A stretch of 64,000 nucleotides of DNA from Neckera pumila. Taxonomy: Eukaryota; Streptophyta; Bryopsida; Hypnales; Neckeraceae. Positions within the stretch are counted from its first letter, which is position 1. Each line of letters opens with the position of its first letter. A program made the position numbers and the translations under genes. The stretch lies in NCBI GenBank assembly GCA_963969595.1, contig OZ018409.1, positions 5,284,520 to 5,348,519 of the forward strand, read 5' to 3'. This document shows positions 44,992 through 56,647 of this stretch, in pieces. The notes under the pieces were generated by a model, which did not search any database, had not been told where the DNA came from, and was given only the letters and a program-made list of their open reading frames with translations.

Positions 44992-46248
44992 TTATATACC
45001 CAAGTATGTATAGGGTTCATTTTGGTGTAGAACTAGGATTGGTTGATTTCTGTAGCTAATGTTTTTGGCTTGTATTTGAGTTTTGAAGGTGGCGGGTTTA
45101 GTTTTTGATTTGTTTGGGCATCCCGTGATAGCGCATTTTGGTACTCCCAAGTCTAAGTTGGCCCATTCATAGTATTTGTCTAGTTTATTTAGTTGGGATT
45201 GAAGTGATTGGAGGTTATTTGATGTAGCTACTAAGTCATCTGCATATGCTGTTGAGCTAATAGTTATCTTGGATGTACCAAAAATGTAGCCATTATTGCC
45301 TCTTTGTAGCCATCTAAGTAGAGGTTCTAGGAAGGTTAGAAAAAGATAGGGGCTTAGTGTGTCTCCTTGGATGGTGCCTCTTTGTATTGGTATCAGTTTA
45401 GTTCTACCAAAATGTTCGCCAGTAAATATCGTAGTGGAGTGTGAGTAAATATTTCCTATTAATGCTACTGCATCTTTAGGGTATCCAAGGTCTGTCATTA
45501 TGGCTAGGAGTTTTGCATGATCTATGGAACCAAAGGCATTTTTGAAGTCTATGTATAATAGATAAATGTCTTGATTTGTGAATCGTGCGTCTTCTAAAGC
45601 TGCAATGAGGAGTTGTAGTTGTCGTGATGTGCTTTGTTCTGCTCTAAATCCTTCTTGGCTATCATGTAGTATTTGGTGGTTTTCGCCGTAGTCGGAAAAG
45701 ATTAGAGTAAGAGTACTAGTGAAAAATTTATAGATAGTATTTGCAAGTGCAATAGGCTTGTGATTTGTTAATTGAGAAGGGTCTCCTTTTTTATAGAGTA
45801 GTATAGTTAGGCTAGTTTTCCATGATGCTGGGATTTGTTTTTCTTTGTAACAATGTCTGAAAAATAGGAAAAGTAAGTTGTGGAAACAGTGTGGCATGTT
45901 TTTTAGTATCACATTTGGAATTGCATCAGGACCAGGGGGTTTGTTGTTGGTTAGGTGTTTTAAACATATGTCGAATGTTTCTTTGCTGAAGTAATGGTGG
46001 AGAGGGGTGTCTGGAGTTCCCCGTTTGTCTATGATAAAACTGTCTAAGTCATGCCATGGATATTGTCGTACTCCACATGTACAATGTGGTGGATGTTCTG
46101 GAAGGTAGTAACATGTTGGCACTATGGGTTTGTTACTAATTGATTGTTGAATGTGTATTTCTTTGGCGATGTCTTCAGGGTTGGTCAGCAAGTTATTATG
46201 TCTGTCCATGATGCAGTCTAGTGGAGGTGTATGAAGATTTTTGAACAC
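44992..46248 (-). pseudogene. LINE reverse transcriptase
   Basis: Open frame of 418 codons (it opens with a non-ATG codon, so it is part of a longer polyprotein). RT motifs in order: NNKPPGPDAIPNVILK (block 0/1), WKTSLTILLYKKGDPSQLTN, GFRAEQSTSRQLQ, LYIDFKNAFGSIDH (first catalytic Asp), RGTIQGDTLSPYLFL, and AYADDLVATSNN with the catalytic YADD at 45235-45246. This is a typical plant LINE polymerase, and its catalytic residues are all present although the polyprotein around it is broken. Confidence 0.92.
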
Positions 46249-46849
46249 TCTTTTATTATTCTTTTTGGACTTTTTTCATATAGTTGTCTATATTTTGATA
46301 TTGCTTTTTTGATACAAGTTTGAGTATATTGTGTGGTAATTTTACGAGCTTGTATGTTTGCAATTTTTGCTAATTCGGCAATTGTTTTAATCCATTCTTC
46401 TGGGGTTGTTTTTGTATATTGTAGGTGGTGGAATGTGAACTTGAGTGTGATTTCTTAGTTCTTCTATTATTGGATGAGTTGCCCAGTTTTTTGTGTTTTT
46501 TGTTATATAGATTGCTTTTCTGATTAGATGGTAAGTAGAGAGGTTCGCTTTCCATTTTTTTGGTAGTTTTCTTGGTAAGAAACCCCCTTATTGTAATGTA
46601 CAATTTGTTAGTTCGAGAATCGGTGGTGCGTTGTAATTTTGGATTATTTTATTCGATATGTTTTGTATTAGGTGATCTAAGGCAGTATATGCTATGTGCC
46701 ATTGATGGTCTGTTAGGTGTTCATTTGTGAGAGTAGTGGTGAGTTTGTTTATTTGGAGTGTATGTTCTTCAAAGAACTGTGTTTTGAATTGCTCTATATG
46801 TTTGTGTGGAATAGGATTTAGAATTCTTGGTGGTTATTGCGTATTGGTG

Positions 46850-47570
46850 GTGTGGAATGTACTAGTTGTGTGTTTGGTGGTATATGTAATGTTATTGGTG
46901 AATGGTTTGAGTTTCGATTGTGGTTATGATTTGTGGTTGTTGTATATTGAGCAATATTGGATGTGTTTATGTAATAACCATCTATTAAGCTGGTTTGAGT
47001 ATAGTTTTGACCTCCTTGTCTAGAAAATGGGCTATTAATAGGTATGTAGGTAGTTGCAGGTAGTCTGTAAATGTACGCCATTCTATGTCTTCTGTTTGTG
47101 GAGGAGTTGTGTTAAATTTGTTTTGTCTGCCAATAAAGGCAATGTCTTTGTTGAAGTCACCATACAAAATGTAGGTGTGTTGTGGATGTAGGGAAATTTG
47201 ATGAGTTATGTTTTGTTGGATTTTGGTATCAATTGTAAATCATCTATGTGTGAGGCCATGTACATGTGGAGTAATAACCATGGTTGTAAAGGGTGGTTGT
47301 TGACTTTTATGATTTGTAGGTATGGTGGAAATTCTGCTAGAGTTGGGATTTTTGTGATGTTTCCTGGGTATGCATATTTTTTATTTATGAGAGTGAAGAG
47401 TCCGCCACGTCCTGGTGTATATGGTTTTCCTTGTTGTAGACATCTAGTTAATGCATCTATTATTGAATATAAGTTTGTATTGTGGGAATAGATTTTGGAT
47501 ATAATGTGTAGATTTTGTTGATGTTATTTTGGTTTCTTGGATTGTTATTATTGTAGGAGTGGTTGGTGTG
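46850..47570 (-). pseudogene. LINE apurinic-type endonuclease remnants
   Basis: On the minus strand, ITIQETKITSTKIYT (about 47525-47570) carries the conserved Glu of the first endonuclease motif; YGDFNKDI (about 47165) is the GDFN motif; and SLIDGYYI…NSNHSPITLHI (about 46930-47020) is the last motif, with Asn where the family has the catalytic Asp of SDH. The three parts lie in different frames with stops between. The enzyme normally nicks target DNA to start reverse transcription. Confidence 0.78.
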
Positions 47571-48130
47571 TGTGATATGAATTGGTGGAGGCTTGGTAGA
47601 GCTGTATTGATTGATGCAGCATTCCATGCAGTGATGTATATATTGGAATTGGTTGTTGTATATTTGTTGTATGTGTTTTGGGTATATTGGATAAGGGGAG
47701 GGGATGGAAGTACTCTTCCAAGGTGTCATTAAATTTTAATGTTTCTATTAGTAGGTTTTCGAGTTAGTATGGGAATTTGTTGAGCATTATTTGTAATGTA
47801 GGTGGTTCACTTGTTTGCTTGATAAAGTTATATATTTCTTTATGTATAGATTTGGGGGGGTCAATGATTTTTTGATTTGTATTTTTGAATTGCGTATATG
47901 GGTGTGGTGTTGTAATGTACCTTTCTGGTGGGTTTTGTAGTAGAGCTAGTCTCTCAAGTAGGGACGTGGTCCAATCTAGGGTTGATATTTGTATTAGTAG
48001 TTGATTACATCTCTCTAATTGTGGGCTAAGTATGATAATGAGTGCAAATAGAATTCTTGATGATGGATGATGCTGGTTTTGATAAATGTATTGTGATAGG
48101 TGTGGATAGTCTATAATTGTGATGTTGTGC

Positions 48131-49846
48131 TAAGGATTGTGAGGTCCCGATTTGTCACCCGAGACAAACTATTTCCTTCTTTTTGTTTATACTAAGTTTG
48201 AGTGTACTTTTAGTTGCAAAAAGCCTAAAAAAGAGTGTAAGACCAAAATAGGTGTGTCACATACCAATATAGCATTTGGTCCCTTATGTAGTAAGTTGCC
48301 CTCGACTAAATCCAATTCCCATTTGTAAATAAGTATAAAATCGGGATTTCACGTGATTAGACGGGTTTATAGTAAATAGGGCTAGAATCATCAAAACCAC
48401 GGTGTAGGTGACTTCTTAGGTCTAAATTTGCTCTGAGGGAATACCGTTGAGGTCATATGTCCATTCTCAACGATAGGTTTCACTTTCCCCATTGTATCAA
48501 AGAAATAGAAGAAACCCCAATTGTCAGGCCTACAGGAGTTACAATCGCAAGACGGACACCTGGGGGGAATCTGCAAATGTTGTATGTTGTTCTTGGGTGG
48601 AATTCACATTTGAAGGCCAACAACAAATTCGGCTTTCCAAAATTCCCCCATACGCAGAAGATTCCCTAGTCACCGATTTCACAAGGAGAAGACAAGTTTT
48701 GATTCTCCTATGACCTTTGTGCAAAGTAAGAATATGAGCTTGCACACTATTTGTGAAATTCCATGAGAGGTTCCATAAAAAGATTTGGAATTTTCTGACT
48801 TACAGAAAATGCCTTTACAAAATGGTCAACCGCCCAAACTCTGGACGGGAATTTTTTGTAAATCAACCAGATTGCAACAAAATCTCACTAAAAATTAGAC
48901 TAGCTTGTTTTATGCTACTAAGATGCTCCAACAAGTTTCAAAACATTCTGATAGTCAGAAGTGCCCCAACTGGCAAGATTCCCTGACAATTGCAAAATTT
49001 GAAGAATCCGGTGGAGTTGACCGGTGCTCCGGGGGCACACAGAATTGGATTGGAGTCAAAGTTGGATCTTTTATTACTCCCTTAGACCTTCTAAAGAACT
49101 TAGGCTAGTTACTTTTCTCAAAAAAGTCAAACTCTAAAATCTGGGTTTTTATCCCTTTTTGGTGTTCAATTAGCACTAAGTATTATTGCGTTTTTGAAGT
49201 CAAATTAGAGGGTAGGGGGACCTTTGGACTAAAATGGCCTTCTAAAGCCAATAGCACAATCCGTTTGTGATTTGGAGTTGTTCTCCAAAAGTTAGAAGTT
49301 TGAACCACCGTAGAAAGTCAAAAATTAGAAGATTAGGATGAAAATCTCAATTGATAAGATTATTAGTAGGAAAAGAGAGGGGGTGAGCACCTTTGGAAAT
49401 CTATATAAGGGGCTCACTTTCCTCTCACAAACACCCCTTGGGCCATTATTTTGGCTTTCAAAACACGTTGGTCCATTTGTTTGGACTTTTTTGGCTATTT
49501 TTGAGCCAAAAGTTGTAAATGTGTGTTTTTGGAGCATTTTGAGCTCCATTGTTGCTAATTTTCAAGCTTTCTTTAATGGACATTTGGGTCCCTTCAAAGA
49601 TTGTCTTTGTCTTTGAGTTTTTTGACTAAATTACTAACATGCCCTTTTGTTGTAACAATTTGAAGTTGTTTTCTACTAATCCTTGTACTAATCCTAGTCC
49701 CCCCCTTTGTGCCCGGCATATGCCGCCTTGGGGGGCAGTCTAGTGTTTCCCTTGAAGGTCTTTTGTGTTTTAAATACTCTTCACTAACGTGTACTTGTGT
49801 TTTAGAGACATACTAACCAAGTTGTACTAACCTACCTTTGTCTTAA
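48131..49846. other. Unassigned sequence between LINE and element A2
   Basis: Composition changes here from the T-rich plus strand of the LINE to more mixed sequence. It starts near TGTGAGGTCCCGATTTGTC and contains a TATA-like CTATATAAGG at about 49402, which could point to a retroelement LTR, but no matching second copy or primer-binding site was found. The 92-codon frame 49338-49616 has no known domain. Confidence 0.4.
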
Positions 49847-50769
49847 CCCCTAAAGTTTCATGACTATGTAATCACCAAAAATGCTCCAAAACTGCCATTT
49901 CTAATACAACTACCAAATTTTTGGAAAAAAACAATTTTTGACACATATAACCGTAGGATCTTGTAGTATGATATTTTGAAAACATGTGGTAAAAATTTCA
50001 GAAAATTCCACCGTGTGGATCATAAGATATAAGCATTCAAAGTCTTGAAAACCATTTTTTCAATCCTGCGAAAAACCGGGCAGCTGCACTTTGCAAGCTC
50101 ACTTTTCAATGAAAAAATGCCGATAAAGGTGGTGCTTCTTTGAATTCAGTTTCCTAAACAAGTTGTCTATATGCATGAAAAATTTCACATCATTTGGAAT
50201 TGTACAACATATAGGAAAAAAATAGTAAGTAGAAAGAAGTAGAAAATGACTCAAAATACTAAATTGTTAAAAATTTAATCATGGATTTAGAAAATGCCAA
50301 TCCTAATGGTTGTAATGTTGTAATAATCAATCTACATCCTAGGATTTTATTTTTTTCCAAAAATAATGAAAATTGAGTTAAATAAACGACTTTAAAGTTT
50401 TTTTTAGTGTAGAGAATCCATAACTGCCCGTAAACCAAAAACCCTCATAACTTTTGACTCATTGATTGAAATGGAATGACTCAAAGCTTTTTAAGTATAT
50501 ATAAATGTAGAGTAGCAATTTCAAAAAAAAATTCCGGAAAAAATCATTTTTTCTGATCTGCCCAAACTGCCCGGTTATGAAAAAAAGTAACATATTAGGT
50601 CACAACTTTTGACTCGTATTTTGAAATGTCATGAAACTTGGTACACATGAAGATATTCCTTGCCCCCACCTTCTATTAAAATTTCAGCCTCAAATATGGA
50701 TATCTCTAGTCACACGTACCTGCCCAAAATTTCTATAAGGCCAAAAAACGCATGTTGGTCCTTTAGGGG
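49847..50769 (-). mobile_element. TTAA-family TIR element, subfamily A, copy A2 (complete)
   Basis: Reverse-orientation near-duplicate of 7144-8064 (923 against 921 bp) with TTAA on both sides (49843-49846 and 50770-50773), ends CCCCTAAAGTTTCATG and TTGGTCCTTTAGGGG. Non-coding. Confidence 0.87.
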
Positions 50770-50802
50770 TTAAGTTATTCTAAGTTTCTTACAAACCCTT
50801 GC

Positions 50803-51165
50803 ATATGGCAAAGCTTTGACTTTGCCTTGTTTGTATTTTTTAGAATTTTTGGAGATTTTCTAGAATACGGCGAAGCTTTGGCTCCCCCAAGTCTTATAGT
50901 CTTAGTATTTTGGCAATTACTAGAAATACGGCAAAGCTTTGGCTCCCCAAAGTCTTGTAGTCTTAGTATTTTGGCAATTACTAGAAATACGGCGAAGCTT
51001 TGGCTCCCCAAAGTCTTGTAGTCTTAGTATTTTGGCAATTACTAAAAATACGGCGAAGCTTTGACTTTCCAAAGTCTTAAAGTCTTAGTATTTTGGTGAT
51101 TACTAAAAATACGGCGAAGCCTTGACTTCCCCAAAATTATCACCAAAATTCCAAAGTCACCATGG
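50803..51165 (+). repeat. 61-bp tandem array, about 5.5 copies
   Basis: Successive AATACGGCGAAGCTTTGGCT units start at 50864, 50925, 50986, 51047 and 51108, each exactly 61 bp apart, with AGTCTTAGTATTTTGGCAAT in each. A degenerate half unit precedes them. The later units drift (GACTTTCC for GGCTCCCC). Confidence 0.93.
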
Positions 51166-51259
51166 ATATTAGTTAAAAACCGCCAAGAGGCTAGAACCCT
51201 TTGAGCCTAAGTAGAATTCTTGTGGGTTTTTTTAAGTTCCGAAAAGGGCCAGTACCCAC

Positions 51260-51400
51260 CAACAAATACGAACCAGACCGAGGAGTCCCTGGACTCAGCA
51301 AAAAATACGAACCAGACTCGAGGAGTCCCTGGACCAGCAGAAAATACGAGCCAGGCCCGAGGAGAGTCCCTGGACCAGCAAAAAGACGAGCCAGGGAGAC
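51260..51400 (+). repeat. 39-bp tandem array, 3-4 copies
   Basis: Units with AATACGAACCAGAC…GAGGAGTCCCTGGAC start at 51265, 51304 and 51343, with a fourth variant near 51383 (AAAGACGAGCCAGG). GC content is much higher than in neighbouring DNA. Confidence 0.88.
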
Positions 51401-51650
51401 GACCGGGGGAAGCAGCCCGTCCGGCGCCGCCATGCGGCCAACGGCAACCCGGGTCCCACGAAACGGGCGCCGCCACGTGGCACGGCGTGACTAGGGGTCC
51501 CGACGGAGCTTGACTGGGGTCCTTCAATCGGGGTTCTGGGGTCGTGGGTTGGGCTGGGGTGTGTGCTGGGGTTCTGGGGTGCGTGCTGGGGTTGCTGGGT
51601 GGTGAACTGGGTGTCTGGGTTTTATGCTGGAGTCCGAGTCTTGCTACAAA
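51401..51650 (+). other. GC-rich island with G-run repeats
   Basis: After the 39-bp array the sequence is GC-rich, and at about 51513-51605 contains many CTGGGGT/CTGGGTT units, i.e. spaced runs of three or four G on the plus strand. Open frames on both strands across 51200-51710 are long only because stop codons are rare in GC-rich repeats; no domain is recognised. Confidence 0.5.
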
Positions 51651-51699
51651 AACTCTCTCAAAATTGGAGAAAACAAAAGCACCATTGACACATCTCCAA

Positions 51700-54080
51700 A
51701 ACACCAACAATTAGCACTCACGTCCCTTGGCTTTGCTTGGAAGAATTCATAAGCAATTAAAAACTGAAAGTAAAAATTAGTAAAGGAGAAGGTAGGAGGT
51801 TAGAGTCCCCCTTGGCAACGTTTCCATTGCCAAAGGAGACTAAAAAACCATAGAAGATAGAACATTTGGAAACCTCAAAACCAACATTGAATATTTAAAA
51901 AGATGAAGTGACAATTTGATAGTTAGAAAGAAATTTAGGAAGGAGATAGGATTAGGTGGAAATCTAGGAAGGACAATTAGAACCATCAAAATTTGGATAG
52001 AATAATAATTGACTAAGAGTTTGAAGGGTCAATTATTGTTAGAGTTTGACTTCAATTATTTTATTCGAAGACTAGTCAACCTTTGGGATATTTAAATAAT
52101 TGAAGTAGAATAGTACCAAAAGAAAAGGAAGGGGAAGCAATAGAAAGAAAAGGAACTAGAAAAGAATTAGGAAACTTGTATTAAATACCTATTTTCAAGA
52201 TGTAAGCAAAATTCCAAGATAGCCCCCAAAGATGGCGAACCGGGAATATCTCAAGGAGCTACTGTACAACACTATGGATGAAAATCAACTTGAGGTAAAT
52301 TACTAAACACTCCCCCTTCTTTTTAATTGTTTAGATTAGCAATTCTAAACACTTAGCCGAAGTTGGAGACCAATTTAGAGCATCAAATCTAGATTCTTTC
52401 TCAAGTTTAGATTTCAAAACTTGTAGATTATGATTAGGGCCTTCCAAAACCATCTTACACTTGAGGTTTGGAGTTAAAACGAGTAAGATATAGAAGGATG
52501 AAGTTAAAAACCTAATTTGGATGAAAATTAATTAGAAGATGAAAAAGACAAATTAAATTAGGAAATATTAACTAGAAGTAACCTAGGTCTCGAAAATAAT
52601 TTAAAAAGTTAATTATCCAATTAGGGTTACGAGTAATTAACGGATGAAGTTTTGAACACCGACTAGTGGTCAATTTTCATCCATCAATAACTTTTGATGA
52701 AATAAGTGAAATATCAAACAAAAGGACATTTTTAAAAGCTTAGGTTCGCCTTTAGAAGGAACAAATTTGAAAATCCTAAAAATAGCAATTTACCAAAGCT
52801 TAGTTAGAACCTCAAGGAACAAGGATAGAAGTATTTAGGGTGCCTAAACCTAATCAAAGGAAGAAGTTAGAAACTTGATGAAATAAGTAATATACCATGT
52901 ATAGTAAGACCCTAAAGAAACCCTAAAGTGGTTTAAACTTTAAGAAATACCCCAAACCCTAGGACTTATTCAAGGATTAAGTTTAGATCAAATAACGGAT
53001 GAAGTTGATCTAGAATCATTCATTCAAGTCAAAACTTAGGGTTCAAGTTAGGTCTTGATTCTCTAAGACTAAGATTCAAATTTCAAAGCTGATTGAATTA
53101 GGGAATCTCACCTAAATCGTGGATGGAGTTTAATTAGCTCCAAAAGGGTCAAACTTCATCCGCCCATAACTTTTGCTAGGAGAAGGGGCTAGGGTCGAGC
53201 TTTATGTTTTTAGAAATGGCATGAGATGCTCTATGACTTAGGATAAATAAAATCAGACTGTAACTAGGTGGAGTTCAAAACCACCGTGACCTCTTTTTGA
53301 CTAAGAAGTTAGAATAGAAATCATATAGTAGTTCAAATCTTTGGTTTTTGTGTATATTGTGGATGTTAGAAAATAGGGAAAGAAGATCCATTGCTTGGAA
53401 GGCACAATGGATTGGCGCTAGGCACCCATAGATCATATAAGAATCCACACGAAAACTAGAGCCCGATTGTGCTCGCTTATTTACCAAGGGTGGGTAAATA
53501 AACGCTCACAAGGGTGTGTGTTGTTTATAGCGGGTGCAAATGATTTTGCTAAGTGTTGGTATTCAAGTTGTAGTTTTACTATACATGGTATAAAATACAT
53601 TTTCCATCTATTTTTATGTACGGTTGGGTGCGTTGTAAGTATTTTTATGTACGGGCATGGGTCCCGGATTAGTTTCTATATCTCCACCTAAGAGAAGTAA
53701 AAGGTGCACTGGAAGCTTTTTGTTATTATTATTATTGTTATTATTTGTGAAGCAATAATTATGATAATAATATTTCTGTTCTATTAGCGGTGTTGGGATT
53801 TTTAACTTTGTTGTATGTAGTTGATTTACTGGGTTTATTTGGATACTTGTATTTATTATTTGGATAGGTGGTTGTATGTTGATTTTTATTTTGTGTTTTG
53901 GTGTGGTATGTGTTTGTATAGTTGAATGTGTAGGATCTTTTGTATTAATATGTGTTTTTGTAATTTTGTACTAATATGTATTATTGTATGGGTATGATAG
54001 GATTGTTTATAGGATTTGTGTGGATTTTGTGTGGGATTTGTTGTAGTATTTGATTGGAATGAAGCCAAACCTATGTATGT
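51700..54080. other. Intergenic, no supported gene
   Basis: AT-rich, purine-rich on the plus strand, with stops in all frames. Short repeated phrases such as GGATGAAGTT and CTTCATCC recur, but no gene, RNA or element ends could be supported. Confidence 0.4.
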
Positions 54081-54084
54081 AGAG

Positions 54085-54560
54085 AGATAGATAGATATCG
54101 TTTGACAAAGAGAAATGAGATACAAAATGATAGATATATAGGATTGCCAAAGAAAAGTAACATACAAAATGATAGACCGATAGAATTGCCAAAGAGAAAT
54201 GAAATATAAAATGATAGGTAGATAGAATTGCCAAAGAAATGTAAGATAAAATGATAGATAGATTGAATTGCCAAAAAATGGAATACAAAATGATAGATAG
54301 ATAGAATTGCCAAAAAATGGAATACAAAATGATAGATAGATAGAATTGCCAAAGATAAGTAAGATACAAAATTGTAGATAGGTAGAATTGCCAAAGAAAA
54401 ATGAAATTCAAATTGATATATAGGTAGAATTGCCAAAGAGAAGTAAGATACAGATTTGTAGATAGATAGTATTGCTAAAGAAGAGTATGAAAGATAAATA
54501 TAATTGTCAAAAAAGTGAAATGGAGAGATAGATATATAAAATTGCAAATGAAACATGAAA
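54085..54560 (+). repeat. About 40-bp tandem array, roughly 11 copies
   Basis: Units contain GATAGATAGAATTGCCAAAG and then AGTAAGATACAAAAT-like sequence; lengths vary from about 36 to 44 bp. On the minus strand the array happens to be open for up to 169 codons, giving a repeating Leu/Ile/Tyr/Phe-rich peptide with the phrase LAILSIYHFVFHF; I regard that as a by-product of the repeat. Confidence 0.9.
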
Positions 54561-54600
54561 TACATAATGGTAGAGAACAAGATATGTATTGTACTGCTAG

Positions 54601-54745
54601 GGTATATGTCTAAGGCACTCTGTTTTTGGGTGAAAGTATTGGGATTACTAAGGTATATGTCTAAGACACTCTGTTTTGGGGTGAAGGCATTGGGGTTGCT
54701 AAGGTATATGTCTAAAGCACTCTATTTTTGGGTGATGGCGTTGTG
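54601..54745 (+). repeat. 51-bp tandem array, about 2.8 copies
   Basis: GGTATATGTCTAAGGCACTC units start at 54601, 54652 and 54703, exactly 51 bp apart. 51 is a multiple of three, so the plus-strand frame stays open (YMSKALCFWVK… repeated), without other coding support. Confidence 0.88.
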
Positions 54746-54753
54746 AATCCAAC

Positions 54754-56319
54754 CTAGTTTGGCGGATCGATAGGTTCGGGTGCGGTAATGGCAGGGCGGG
54801 CTAGGTTCTTCACTACTTGCATGCCTTGGCTTAGTATTGCCTCCAAATTAGTGAGTGCACCTCTAAGCTCATAGTCAATCTTGTCTACATAGTGATGGGT
54901 TTCAGTTCTGAGTTCATTTTTGAGTTGAGTCATATCTGACTGGAACTCAACTCAGAGCTTTGAGTTTTCTTTAGAAACAACATCATTGACTAGGGTAGAA
55001 AGCTCTTCCTTGCTTATCTGTGGCTTTGACAATGTTGCTGCTTCCGTTGTGTTCTGTAGTGCCTAAACTGTTCCGGCAAGAGCTGTGTTGATGTCGTGAA
55101 AACCTAGCAGCGTCAATGTTTCTTCACTGGATTTGGCGTTGCCATCAAGAGAGTTGGGGTGAGGTTGAAATTCTACCCATTGTGATGGAGTCGTGCAGAT
55201 TTCTTGAGATGTTGCTTGTAAACCGCTGCATTGAGACACTTCACATTGGCAATGCCGCTGTAGGTGTCTCCCTTCTAACATAGATAATAGATGGAGACAA
55301 CATTCTTCTCACCCATGTAGTCTTGTATGCTCTTTGACACCTCCTCTGTAGGTTTGGTAAGATTGAGGCCTTTGACAATAAGCATAAGGCAGTTGCATTT
55401 GGTTACCTCTTCACAAGACATTTGGTTTGGATTTTGGATGACTGGCTGGAGGAGCTCCCCTAGAATTGCAATCTTGTGTTTCTTGATTTTGGTCAGCTGC
55501 TCGGGAGAGGTTGTTGTGAGCCATCCATAGGAGTCACTTGCAGATTTCTGTACTTGTATAAGTTTGAATTCAAAACCTCGGCGAAAGCTTTCTTCTACAA
55601 TGTCTTTGAAAAGTTGGTGTGGCTCCACATTGCGTATTGTCTCACTGTTGATTTTGATGGAGAGCAGGCTATTGGATGCAATGGAGTCAAAAGATTTTGC
55701 AATCTTGGCAATGGTGAGGGCATTGCCGTCGAGGGTGATTGCAAAAATACGTAGGCCTTGAATTAGTGCTACTCCATCTGCTTCGGGATTTCTGAGGTGG
55801 ACCTTGGCCATACCCGACCATACTCTGGCATTCTTGGGTCTATGACACAAAATTGCCACTAAGGATCTCCATCTCCACTGAGGATTTCCATCTCTTGAAA
55901 ACGATGTAAAATTTTCTTCATAGCTTGATTTTGACTGAGAGGTGAAGTAGGTTTCTCAAAGTGCAAGAGGATGTGGTAGTCCATCGAGAGTTGTGTGTTG
56001 TCGTCTACCTCAATATTGAAGGGAAGTTGTGTGATGTTGAAGTGCTGTCCTACAATGTCGTCAGGTCGTGATGTTGGCCACATTTGTTGTTGCACTCAAG
56101 GGAAGGACATCCTTGTAGTCTTGAGTTCTTCTGCTCTTGTGCTTTGTATCCCTTTGAGATTAGCTCCTCCATTGATGTGTTGGTGATGATGGGTGGCATG
56201 TCTGCTTCCACTACAAGGAAACGGCATCCTATATGACAGAGAATTGATAAAAAATTGTCCAAATCAACAAGAAGGCTTCCTAACCCTGCAATTTCTGTCA
56301 GTTTTGACATTTCTTTCAT
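54754..56319 (-). pseudogene. Broken gene for an unrecognised protein, possibly a retroelement ORF1
   Basis: Coding segments follow one another on the minus strand in shifting frames: 56319-56050 (SILCHIGCRFLVVEADMPPI), 56095-55859 (FNITQLPFNIEVDD), 55859-55275 (LRNPEADGVALIQGLRIF, EESFRRGFEFKLIQVQK, HKIAILGELLQPVIQNPNQ), then 55281-54754. In the last part the frame reads through TAG (55063-55065) and TGA (54952-54954) to TAG at 54754: before and after the stops it stays coherent (SKPQISKEELSTLVNDVVSK, then QLKNELRTETHHYVDKIDYE, a coiled-coil-like helix). The stops fit C-to-T changes. No domain is recognised. A helical protein with a coiled coil in repeat-rich DNA suggests a retroelement structural protein, but this is a guess. 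Confidence 0.6.
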
Positions 56320-56647
56320 TTTCAGTCGAACGTTTTGTCAATTCTTCACGCGTAGAAAACCGCTCGGGCCGCCGCCTTCTACAGTACCTCTCTCTCTTTT
56401 TAGGTTTAACTTGAGGGCGCCAGAGGGTTTCCTTTAGAATTGGTGTAGTTTGAGTGTGTTTAGCACCTAGTTTGTTTTAATTTGTGAAGGGAGGGTTCTT
56501 GGCTTCGACTTGCCTGTATTTGCACTATACGAGACTGTTGTAGGGTTGGAAATTTGTGCTTTGTAGAGAGTAGATAAATTTGGAGCTCATTCTGGAGAGA
56601 GATCAGTGTGTGGAGCTTTTCATTCTCTTATGTGTAGATTTTGGGAA

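Larger units (their letters stand above)
40259..48130 (-). mobile_element. LINE (non-LTR retrotransposon) with extra domain between RT and RNase H, decayed
   Basis: Read on the minus strand: apurinic-type endonuclease (about 47570-46850), reverse transcriptase (46248-44992), connecting region (to about 44127), a PCIF1-like domain (43705-43004), RNase H (about 42735-42039), a Cys/His zinc finger (42002-41730), then, after an inserted TTAA element (40795-41707), a C-terminal tail (about 40660-40259). The reading frame is broken many times by stops and frame changes, so it cannot encode the full protein. The minus strand is A-rich in codon use. Its 5' end is placed near 48130 because the sequence composition changes there; no target duplication was found, and no clear ORF1 precedes the endonuclease. 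Confidence 0.85.

Noticed and set aside
51201..51710. Overlapping frames of 80-167 codons on both strands
   Set aside because: Produced by the 39-bp array and GC-rich island; low complexity and no start context or domain.
48140..52300. Possible LTR retrotransposon (TGTGAGGTCCCG start, TATA-like CTATATAAGG)
   Set aside because: No second LTR, primer-binding site, polypurine tract or gag-pol coding was found in the window.
54071..54580. Membrane protein of 169 aa on the minus strand
   Set aside because: The frame coincides exactly with the ~40-bp tandem array and consists of its translated unit.
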